Source: an uncultured Collinsella sp. (GTDB lineage Bacteria; Actinomycetota; Coriobacteriia; Coriobacteriales; Coriobacteriaceae). Taken from it: a stretch of DNA of 7,754 nt. The position numbers and the translations under genes are program-made. The DNA lies in NCBI GenBank assembly GCA_900550965.1, contig URUC01000089.1:1-7754 (forward strand), in the 5' to 3' direction. The first letter of the stretch is position 1; the number at the start of each line of letters is the position of its first letter. Under the pieces are notes generated by a model, which worked only from the letters and a program-made list of their open reading frames with translations, did no database searches and was not told where the DNA came from. This document shows, piece by piece, positions 1 to 5,827 of the stretch.

Positions 1-1
1 A

Positions 2-589
2 AGCCGTGCCGCCAGCGCCCCGCGCGCCGGCCAGCAGCAGTTTGCTGCCCCGCAGCAGCAGCGCCCCGCCGCCATGCCCCAGCAGCAGCCGACGCCTCGC
101 GCCGCCGCTCCCGACCCGCTTGCCGTGGCAGACCCCTTCGCGCCTAGCGTCCCCGACCCCGCCGCAGCACCCATCCCGGTGCCGCAGACCGTCTCGCGCG
201 ACGCGCTTGCCGGCATGGGCGGAGCCGCCGCGACCGGTGCCGCCGTGGGCCTAGGCGCCGCAGCCGGCATCGCCTCCAACATGGCGAGCACTCGCGCCCC
301 GCAGCGCCCGCTCGCCCAGCTCGTCGACGTCGTGAGCGGCGAGAGCCATAGCATCACCTCCGCACAGGTGACTATCGGTCGCGAGCGCTCGGTTTCCGAT
401 ATTGCCCTGCGCGACCCCAACGTGTCGCGCCGCCACGCCCAGCTCACCTTTACGGGCTCGGATTGGTCGATCGAGGACCTCAATTCCACCAACGGCACGC
501 TCGTCAACAACCGCCGCATTACGCGCTGCCCGCTGCGCAACGGCGATCTGCTGACGTTTGGCCTGAGCACCTTTGAATTTAGGGGATAG
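2..589 (+). CDS. fhaA: FhaA-like FHA-domain protein, C-terminal part (5' end outside window)
   Basis: The frame is open from the first bases and ends at TAG 587-589, giving 195 visible residues. An internal ATG at 74 is not the likely start, because the same Gln/Pro/Ala-rich composition continues upstream of it. Visible order: a Q/P/A-rich low-complexity linker (about residues 1-65), an Ala/Gly-rich hydrophobic stretch (about 68-94), then a C-terminal FHA domain (about 104-195). The FHA core residues are present: Gly-Arg at 126-127, S142-R-R-H145 and N164-G165 in the LNSTNGT motif, so phospho-Thr binding is expected. In the actinobacterial family, FhaA has an N-terminal DUF3662 domain joined by a long linker to this FHA domain; here that N-terminus would lie off the window. 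Position just before fhaB supports the name. In mycobacteria FhaA interacts with wall-synthesis proteins such as MviN; that role here is inferred. Another FHA protein with a different N-terminus cannot be excluded. Confidence 0.75.
   Translation, partial: SRAASAPRAGQQQFAAPQQQRPAAMPQQQPTPRAAAPDPLAVADPFAPSVPDPAAAPIPVPQTVSRDALAGMGGAAATGAAVGLGAAAGIASNMASTRAPQRPLAQLVDVVSGESHSITSAQVTIGRERSVSDIALRDPNVSRRHAQLTFTGSDWSIEDLNSTNGTLVNNRRITRCPLRNGDLLTFGLSTFEFRG
32..88 (+). repeat. Three short CAG-triplet clusters encoding Gln-rich linker
   Basis: CAG x3 occurs at 32-40, 53-61 and 80-88, in frame and encoding QQQ each time, separated by Ala/Pro codons. It is a coding low-complexity tract in the flexible linker of the FhaA-like protein. 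Three units per cluster is too short to suggest an active microsatellite. Confidence 0.6.
581..585 (+). promoter_or_regulatory. Ribosome binding site of fhaB
   Basis: AGGGG lies at 581-585, inside the last codons of the upstream gene and 10 nt before ATG 596. It fixes the fhaB start and implies translation of the two genes from one message. Confidence 0.6.
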
Positions 590-595
590 TCGCTT

Positions 596-1012
596 ATGAA
601 CATCGATATCGTCCTTTTTGCAGGCCGCATCGTCCTGGTCGCCCTGCTCTATATCTTCCTGTTCGCCGTCATGAAGACCGGCGTGGGACTTGTGCGCGGA
701 CAGCGCCGCGACTCGGCTATCTGGACGATCGATGTGGACAAGGGCCCGCGCGGCATCCGTGGCATCCACGTAGACATGCTCGGCCCCGTCATCGTCGGTC
801 GCTCGCCATCTTCGGACATCTGCATCAACGAACCGTTCGTCTCGGCCTCGCATGCGCGCTTTTCGCTGCAGGGCCCGGCGCTCATCATCGAGGACCTCAA
901 CTCGCTTAACGGCACGCTCGTCAACGGCCGCCAGCTCGTGGAGCCCGCGACGCTGCGTGAGGGCGACGAAGTCCAGATTGGCGACGTGGTCATGAAGGTG
1001 AACCGTCGATGA
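596..1012 (+). CDS. fhaB: FhaB: membrane-anchored FHA-domain protein
   Basis: A 138-residue protein. Residues about 5-27 are a single hydrophobic membrane segment, followed by a basic stretch (R34-R38) that favours a cytosolic C-terminus. The FHA domain covers about 56-138 and ends the protein. It has G68-R69-S70, S83 and H86 (in VSASHA), and N105-G106 in LNSLNGT, all standard phospho-Thr-binding positions. Size and layout match mycobacterial FhaB/FipA (Rv0019c). The role there is to bind phosphorylated partners of the divisome or elongasome; this is family knowledge and not shown by the sequence. The start lies 6 nt after the fhaA stop, and the 3' end overlaps the phosphatase start by 4 nt (ATGA), so the gene is embedded in an operon. 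The domain is intact and nothing is truncated. Confidence 0.88.
   Translation: MNIDIVLFAGRIVLVALLYIFLFAVMKTGVGLVRGQRRDSAIWTIDVDKGPRGIRGIHVDMLGPVIVGRSPSSDICINEPFVSASHARFSLQGPALIIEDLNSLNGTLVNGRQLVEPATLREGDEVQIGDVVMKVNRR
994..1012 (+). promoter_or_regulatory. RBS and ATGA coupling site deciding the phosphatase start
   Basis: GAAGGTG at 994-1000 lies 8 nt before ATG 1009, and that ATG overlaps the fhaB stop TGA 1010-1012. This supports the long form of the phosphatase: no Shine-Dalgarno precedes the internal ATG codons at 1576 or 1651 that would remove the N-terminal extension. Confidence 0.65.
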
Positions 1013-2808
1013 TCGACGAGGAGAACAAGTCCGCAACTATGACCGAGGCACCGGCTGCCGCCACAGCTGCGCCGGCCCACGCCGCTCCGGCGGGCTCCGC
1101 ACCCGTGGAACCCGAGGACACCGTGTTCTCCCTGCCTCTTTCGCATGTAACGCATGATATTTCGGCTCTCGCCGATAACGAGGACGAAGAGGATGCCGTA
1201 GCGGCGCCCATCGGCGCACATGCTGCGGAACAGCCCACAGCGCCCGAAGCAACCCCGGCGCCGGCTCACTTTGCAGAGCCCGTCGCCGCGGCAATCAACG
1301 AGAGCGCTGCGGTGTTTGCGGCACCCGAGCCCGCCGCGCCGGCGTTTCCCATAGCCCCGGCATCCGAGGTTGCGCCCGCGTCTACGCCGGCGCCCGAGCC
1401 TATAGACGTCAGCCCGCAAGACGACGAGTCGACCGCCCGCGCGCCCGAGGAGCCCGGCTCCCCGGACACCGGCGATTCCGAATCAAACGCCGAGACCGAC
1501 ACCGTCTCTCCCGGTGACACAGCCGAGATCGACGTTGCCGCCGTTGAGACCAAGCTCAAAGACCCCGGCTCGACCATGAGCTTTGAGCCCCTGACCGAGG
1601 AGCGCATCGAGACCGACTCGACCTATGATGCCGGCACCACCACGCAACTCATGTGGGGCGCCCGCTCTGACGTTGGCTGCGTACGCCCGCACAATGAGGA
1701 TTCCTACCTGGTGCAGTCGCCGCTCTTTTGCGTATGCGACGGCATGGGCGGTCACGCCGCCGGCGAGGTAGCCTCTTCCATTGCCGTCGAGACTATTGCC
1801 AAGACGGCCCCGCAGTCCGCCGACGCAGCACGCCTGGCCGCAGCCGTCGAGGCAGCCAACGCCGCCGTAATCGAGGCGGCCCTGAACGGCCTGGGCAAGC
1901 CCGGCATGGGCTGCACAGCCACTTGCGCCTATATCGAAAACGACACGCTCGCCATCGCCCACGTGGGTGACTCTCGCGCCTACCTGCTCCACGAGGGCAC
2001 GCTCATCCGCGTGACCCGCGACCACTCCTACGTGGAGGAGCTCGTGGACGCCGGTGAGATTACGGCAGACGAGGCTCGCGTCCACCCCAACCGCTCGGTC
2101 ATCACCCGTGCGCTGGGCTCGGACCCCGCCATGTATGCCGACCACTTCACTCTGCATATCGAGGAAGGCGACCGCCTGATCCTGTGCTCCGACGGCCTTT
2201 CGAGCATGATTCCCGATAGCGATATCGAGAACATCGCCACGCAGTCCTCAACCGCGCAAATCTGCGTCGACAACCTAGTGGACGCGGCGCTTGCCGCCGG
2301 CGGCCACGACAACGTGACCGTAGTAGTCGTTGACCTGGTTGACGATGGCGTTATGCGCGAGGCGCAACGCGTGCGTCGCCGCAACGTCACCATCGGCGTC
2401 GTCTTAGGTCTCGTCTTGGTGCTGGCGGCTGCCATCTGGGCCTACACGGGTGTCACCGGCTCGTACTACCTGGGTACCTACCAGGGCAATGTCGCCGTCT
2501 GGCGCGGCCTGCCCGGCAAGCCGCTCGGACTCAAGCTCCACTGGCTCGAAAGCGAAACCAGTATCAAGCTGTCCGACCTGCCCGAAGACACGCAAAACCG
2601 CCTCAAGGCGGGCATTCCGCAAACAAGTGTCGACGATGCGCAGGACACGATATCCAAGTACCGCCACCAGATCGACGAGGAGCAGACCCGCCAGGTGATC
2701 GACGCGCAAACGATTCGCGACAACACCGACCAGGGATCGACCTCCGAATCAGATTCCGAGAAAACCGCCGAACAGTCCGCCGAGGCCGAAGCCTCCGAAA
2801 AGAACTAG
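1009..2808 (+). CDS. pstP: PstP-like PP2C Ser/Thr protein phosphatase, membrane-anchored, with long acidic N-terminal extension
   Basis: A 599-residue protein that should dephosphorylate PknB and its targets with two Mn/Mg ions. Residues 1 to about 212 are Ala/Pro/Glu/Asp-rich and very poor in Lys and Arg, probably disordered. The PP2C domain spans about 213-447: RPHNED 226-231, CDGMGGH 243-249 (metal ligands D244 and G245), HVGDSR 318-323, SDGL 394-397 (D395) and GGHDNV 431-436 (D434). All catalytic positions are present. A basic stop (R452-R458) precedes a membrane helix at about 460-481. The outside part opens with YYLGTYQGNVAVWRG, the short extracellular module also seen in mycobacterial PstP, and ends in an acidic Ser/Glu-rich tail (about 555-599). 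Mycobacterial PstP is about 514 residues and, as I recall it, begins almost directly with the catalytic domain, so the N-terminal extension is the unusual part. The gene is coupled to fhaB upstream and lies 16 nt before rodA-pbpA. Confidence 0.92.
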   Translation: MIDEENKSATMTEAPAAATAAPAHAAPAGSAPVEPEDTVFSLPLSHVTHDISALADNEDEEDAVAAPIGAHAAEQPTAPEATPAPAHFAEPVAAAINESAAVFAAPEPAAPAFPIAPASEVAPASTPAPEPIDVSPQDDESTARAPEEPGSPDTGDSESNAETDTVSPGDTAEIDVAAVETKLKDPGSTMSFEPLTEERIETDSTYDAGTTTQLMWGARSDVGCVRPHNEDSYLVQSPLFCVCDGMGGHAAGEVASSIAVETIAKTAPQSADAARLAAAVEAANAAVIEAALNGLGKPGMGCTATCAYIENDTLAIAHVGDSRAYLLHEGTLIRVTRDHSYVEELVDAGEITADEARVHPNRSVITRALGSDPAMYADHFTLHIEEGDRLILCSDGLSSMIPDSDIENIATQSSTAQICVDNLVDAALAAGGHDNVTVVVVDLVDDGVMREAQRVRRRNVTIGVVLGLVLVLAAAIWAYTGVTGSYYLGTYQGNVAVWRGLPGKPLGLKLHWLESETSIKLSDLPEDTQNRLKAGIPQTSVDDAQDTISKYRHQIDEEQTRQVIDAQTIRDNTDQGSTSESDSEKTAEQSAEAEASEKN

Positions 2809-2816
2809 AAAGGGAG
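2809..2816 (+). promoter_or_regulatory. RBS deciding the rodA-pbpA start
   Basis: AAAGGGAG immediately follows the phosphatase stop and lies 8 nt before ATG 2825. A GTG at 2816 is in frame but overlaps this Shine-Dalgarno, so ATG 2825 is the better start and the protein has 956 residues. Confidence 0.75.
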
Positions 2817-2824
2817 TGCCGCTT

Positions 2825-5695
2825 ATGAGTCGCCGCAACACCGAGCTGCTCTTGCTCATCGCCTCGGCGTTCCCCGTCATCCTGCTGTATGCGATGTACG
2901 TCCTCACCGCGGGCGCTGCCATCTCCTTTGAGACGCTCGCCGTACCGATCGGCCTCTTTGCCGCCTTTGCCGCGGCCCACATTGCCGTGCGCATCTTGGC
3001 GCCCGGTGCCGACCCCGCCATCCTGCCCATTGTCTTTGTGCTTTCGGGCATCGGCATCACGTTCGTGACGCGTCTCGCCCCCGCTCTCGCCATCTCACAG
3101 CTCATCATCCTGTTTGTCTCGGTGGCCCTGATGGTGGGAACGCTCGCGTTGGTTAAGAACCTCGACGTAGTCATGCGCTACAAGTACACCTTTGGCATTA
3201 TCGGCATCATTCTGTTGATGCTGCCTATCTTTATCGGCACCACGATCTCGGGCTCCAAGCTGTGGATTCGCATCGCGGGCTTTACCATCCAGCCCGGCGA
3301 GTTCGCCAAGGTCTTTATCGTGCTGTTCCTGGCCGGGTACCTGGCCGAGAACCGCGAGCTGCTCTCCATCTCCAACCGCAAGATCCTGGGCTTTAAGATC
3401 CCTCGCCTGCGACTGCTGCTGCCGCTGTTTGCCGTGTGGGGTGTGTGCCTGCTCGTCGTCGTCTTCGAACGCGATCTGGGTTCGGCCGTGCTGTTCTACA
3501 CCATCTTCTTGCTGATGCTCTACGTTGCCACGGGACGATTCTCGTATGTCGTTATCGGCCTTGCGCTCTTAGCCGTTGGAGCCGTGGGCGCCTACAAGTT
3601 CCTGTCTCACGTTCAGGTGCGTTTCCAGGTTTGGGTCGATCCGTTTAAGGACGCCCAGGGCCAGGGCTACCAGATCGTCCAGTCGCTCTTCTCGCTTGCC
3701 GATGGCGGTCTGGTCGGTGTTGGTATCGGCAACGGCATGGCCAACAACATCCCTGTCGTCGAGTCCGACTTTATCTTCTCGGCCATCGGCGAGGAGATGG
3801 GCCTTTTGGGCGGCGGCGCCGTGCTCATCCTGTTTATGCTCTTTGCCGTGCGTGGCCTCACCACGGCTGCCCGCGCTAAATCCGACCTCGCCGCCTTTAG
3901 CGCCACGGGCCTTACGGCCGCCATCAGCTTCCAGGCCTTTTTAATCGTGGGCGGCGTTACCCGCCTGATCCCGCTGACCGGCGTCACCCTACCCTTTATG
4001 AGCCAGGGCGGTTCCTCGCTGCTGGCAAGCTTTATCATCGTCGCGCTCCTGCTGCGCGCCGGTGACGAAGCGACCGGACGCGAGGCCGAGCTTACCGGCA
4101 CCGGCACTATGGCCGCCATCACCGATGATCAGGTCGCATCTGCCGCCGCCCCGACGGGCACGCGCTTTGCCACCTCGTCTTCCTACGGCAGCGGCAGCCA
4201 TTCCGTCGGCTCGCGCATGCGCCGTCGCCTGCTCGACACGCCTGAATCCGGTGTGCTCGGCCGCGTTGCGCTCGCCAACCGTCTAACCCGTGCGGTGCTC
4301 GCCTTTACGGCGCTGTTCGCCATCCTTATCGGCAACCTCACCTATGTCCAGGTCATCAAGGCCAAGGACTATCAGGATATGCCGACCAACAACCACACTA
4401 TCGCCCGCTCCAAGTACATCCAGCGCGGTTCCATCATCACGTCCGACGGCGTGACGCTGGCCGAGTCGCTGCAGCAGGAGGACGGCACCTACGTACGCTC
4501 CTACCCCAACGGCAACCTGGCAGCGCACGTGGTTGGCTACGTGAGCCAGCAGTATGGCACCACCGCCATCGAGAGTGTCATGAACGACACGCTCACCGGC
4601 TCTAAGGATTACTCCAGCTGGAACAACGCCATCGCTTCGCTCGCGGGCCAGACCCAGCCGGGCAACACCGCCAAGCTCACCATCGACTCGCGTATCCAGA
4701 CGGCGGCCGAGCAGGCGCTCAAGGGCTTTAAGGGCGCTGTAGTGGTCATCGACCCGCGTACCGGTGCGGTGCTCGCATGCGCCAGCTCGCCCACCTATGA
4801 CAACACCAACATCGACGCCCTGCTGCAGGCGGGCGGCGGCGAGGACGGCTCCATGTACAATCGCGCCATGGACGCGCTGTACACGCCGGGCTCCACGTTT
4901 AAGGTCGTTACGCTTTCCGCGGCACTCGAGACCGGCACCGCCAGCCTTACCAGCACCTACCAGGCGCCCGGCTCCATGGACATCGGCAACGCGCCGGTCA
5001 CCAACTATGCCAACGAGAGCTACGGCACCATCAGCCTGCAGCAGGCCTTTGCCGTGTCTTCCAACGTCGTCTTTGGCCAGGTGGCAAACGAAGTTGGCGC
5101 AAACACGCTCGTGCAGTTTGCCAACGCCTTTGGCTACGGCCAAAAGCTCGGCCAAGACCTGACCTCCGCGGCCTCCATCATGGCCGACCCGTCGCTCATG
5201 ACCGAGTGGGAGACCGCCTGGGCCGGCGCCGGCCAGCCTGTCGGCATGGACCACACGCCCGGGCCGCAGACCACCGTCATGCAAAACGCCGTGATTGCCG
5301 CCGCCATCGCTAACAGTGGCGTGGTCATGGACCCGTACTTTGTAGCCCAGGTACTCGCCCCGGACGGAACTGTGGTCAAGACCACGCAGTCCCGCTCGCT
5401 GGGTCAGGCCGTCAGCTCCGCCACGGCCGACCAGGTCAAGCAGGCCATGCTCGCCGTCGTCCAGTCCGGTACCGGCACCGATGCCCAGGTCCCCGGCGTC
5501 AAGGTCGCCGGCAAGACCGGCTCGGCCGAGACCGGCGGCACCAACGTCAACTCGATGTTCGTTGGCTTTGCACCTTACGATTCACCCACGGTCGCCATCT
5601 CGGTGGCCTTGGAGGATTACGACAAACACGACGTCAAGGCGGCCAAGATTGCCGGCATCGTCCTGACCGCGGCGCTCGCCGCACAGGGAGCGTGA
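2825..5695 (+). CDS. rodA-pbpA: RodA-PbpA fusion: SEDS peptidoglycan glycosyltransferase joined to class B penicillin-binding protein
   Basis: A single uninterrupted 956-residue ORF holds two enzymes that are normally separate. Residues 1-412 are a RodA/FtsW-type SEDS polymerase with about 10-12 membrane helices. Its signatures are GSKLWIRI near 143-150, QPGEFAK 156-162, ERDLG 215-219 (D217 is the expected catalytic Asp), the DFIFSAIGEEMG loop 315-326 and PFMSQGGSS 390-398. Residues 413-478 are a Gly/Thr/Ser-rich linker ending in a basic patch (R464-R468). A membrane helix at about 489-508 leads to an outer pedestal region (about 510-615) and a transpeptidase domain (about 620-956) with STFK 690-693 (S690 nucleophile), SSN 745-747 and KTG 897-899. 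RodA polymerises lipid II glycan strands and PbpA crosslinks them. An even number of SEDS helices would leave the linker in the cytosol, which fits the orientation of the PBP helix. The PBP half lacks C-terminal PASTA repeats and resembles mycobacterial PbpA in size (about 490 residues). Confidence 0.93.
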   Translation: MSRRNTELLLLIASAFPVILLYAMYVLTAGAAISFETLAVPIGLFAAFAAAHIAVRILAPGADPAILPIVFVLSGIGITFVTRLAPALAISQLIILFVSVALMVGTLALVKNLDVVMRYKYTFGIIGIILLMLPIFIGTTISGSKLWIRIAGFTIQPGEFAKVFIVLFLAGYLAENRELLSISNRKILGFKIPRLRLLLPLFAVWGVCLLVVVFERDLGSAVLFYTIFLLMLYVATGRFSYVVIGLALLAVGAVGAYKFLSHVQVRFQVWVDPFKDAQGQGYQIVQSLFSLADGGLVGVGIGNGMANNIPVVESDFIFSAIGEEMGLLGGGAVLILFMLFAVRGLTTAARAKSDLAAFSATGLTAAISFQAFLIVGGVTRLIPLTGVTLPFMSQGGSSLLASFIIVALLLRAGDEATGREAELTGTGTMAAITDDQVASAAAPTGTRFATSSSYGSGSHSVGSRMRRRLLDTPESGVLGRVALANRLTRAVLAFTALFAILIGNLTYVQVIKAKDYQDMPTNNHTIARSKYIQRGSIITSDGVTLAESLQQEDGTYVRSYPNGNLAAHVVGYVSQQYGTTAIESVMNDTLTGSKDYSSWNNAIASLAGQTQPGNTAKLTIDSRIQTAAEQALKGFKGAVVVIDPRTGAVLACASSPTYDNTNIDALLQAGGGEDGSMYNRAMDALYTPGSTFKVVTLSAALETGTASLTSTYQAPGSMDIGNAPVTNYANESYGTISLQQAFAVSSNVVFGQVANEVGANTLVQFANAFGYGQKLGQDLTSAASIMADPSLMTEWETAWAGAGQPVGMDHTPGPQTTVMQNAVIAAAIANSGVVMDPYFVAQVLAPDGTVVKTTQSRSLGQAVSSATADQVKQAMLAVVQSGTGTDAQVPGVKVAGKTGSAETGGTNVNSMFVGFAPYDSPTVAISVALEDYDKHDVKAAKIAGIVLTAALAAQGA

Positions 5696-5745
5696 TGCCC
5701 ATGATCGAATCGGACACCCGAGGCGCGCCGCGGCCGAAGAGTTAG
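5695..5745 (+). CDS. Possible 16-codon leader ORF between rodA-pbpA and pknB
   Basis: ATG 5695 overlaps the rodA-pbpA stop by one base (TGATG) and reads 16 codons (MPMIESDTRGAPRPKS) to TAG 5743-5745. AGGGAG at 5685-5690, inside the last codons of rodA-pbpA, lies 4 nt before ATG 5695 and 10 nt before a second in-frame ATG at 5701, which would give 14 residues. The peptide has no recognisable domain, signal or membrane segment. Its 3' half lies within the GC-rich stem-loop at 5722-5757. It could be a leader peptide, a remnant of a longer gene, or chance; the well-placed Shine-Dalgarno is the only positive sign. Confidence 0.25.
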   Translation: MPMIESDTRGAPRPKS

Positions 5746-5757
5746 CGGCAACGCGCC
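5722..5757 (+). promoter_or_regulatory. GC-rich stem-loop in the pknB leader
   Basis: The 5' arm 5722-5731 (GGCGCGCCGC) pairs fully with GCGG 5745-5748 and CGCGCC 5752-5757, giving 10 G-C pairs with a 3-nt bulge (CAA 5749-5751) and a 13-nt loop (5732-5744). No T-run follows, so it is not a standard intrinsic terminator. It could slow polymerase, protect the upstream message or affect pknB expression. GC-rich DNA forms such pairings by chance fairly often, so the functional claim is weak. Confidence 0.35.
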
Positions 5758-5817
5758 ACACGGCCCCAGCGGCCACATCGTAGGTACTACACACATCGTT
5801 GAGCGAATAGTTATGTT

Positions 5818-5822
5818 AGGAG
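5818..5822 (+). promoter_or_regulatory. RBS deciding the pknB start
   Basis: AGGAG lies 5 nt before ATG 5828. An in-frame ATG at 5813 would add five residues but overlaps this site and has no comparable Shine-Dalgarno, so 5828 is preferred. Confidence 0.7.
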
Positions 5823-5827
5823 CAGGA

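Larger units (their letters stand above)
5696..5827 (+). other. Intergenic gap (132 nt) upstream of pknB
   Basis: This is the only sizeable gap in the window. It holds the candidate leader ORF, the stem-loop, a small GGCC-CCAGC-GGCC hairpin (5762-5774), the short inverted repeat GTAG-GTA-CTAC (5780-5790) and the pknB Shine-Dalgarno. The last 40 nt are richer in A/T than the flanking genes. I found no correctly spaced -35/-10 pair: TTGAGC 5799-5804 and TATGTT 5812-5817 are only 7 nt apart. A pknB promoter is therefore possible but unsupported. Confidence 0.6.

Noticed and set aside
32..88. CAG repeats as a phase-variable microsatellite
   Set aside because: Each cluster has only three units, and all are in-frame parts of a Gln/Pro-rich linker; changes in unit number would not shift the frame.
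251..1036. Minus-strand ORF (261 codons) across fhaA, fhaB and the phosphatase start
   Set aside because: It spans three real gene boundaries on the other strand and its product is low-complexity Arg/Ala/Asp-rich.
2816..2824. GTG start for rodA-pbpA giving three extra residues
   Set aside because: The GTG overlaps the AAAGGGAG Shine-Dalgarno, which is ideally spaced for ATG 2825.
4217..4258. Internal ATG (residue 465 of the fusion) as a separate pbpA start
   Set aside because: No Shine-Dalgarno-like sequence precedes it and the frame is continuous with the SEDS half, so a fusion is the simpler reading.
4283..5284. Minus-strand ORF (333 codons) antisense to the PBP half of the fusion
   Set aside because: No recognisable motif and no ribosome binding site of note; the + strand carries the STFK and SSN catalytic motifs over the same bases.
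5722..5757. Intrinsic transcription terminator after rodA-pbpA
   Set aside because: The stem is followed by ACACGGCCCC with no T-run, so it does not meet the standard form.
5799..5817. Promoter TTGAGC / TATGTT before pknB
   Set aside because: The two hexamers are only 7 nt apart, far short of the usual 16-18 nt, and each matches consensus at four of six positions.
5813..5827. Upstream ATG for pknB giving five extra residues
   Set aside because: It would place AGGAG inside the coding region and leaves only a weak GAG upstream; ATG 5828 has the better site.
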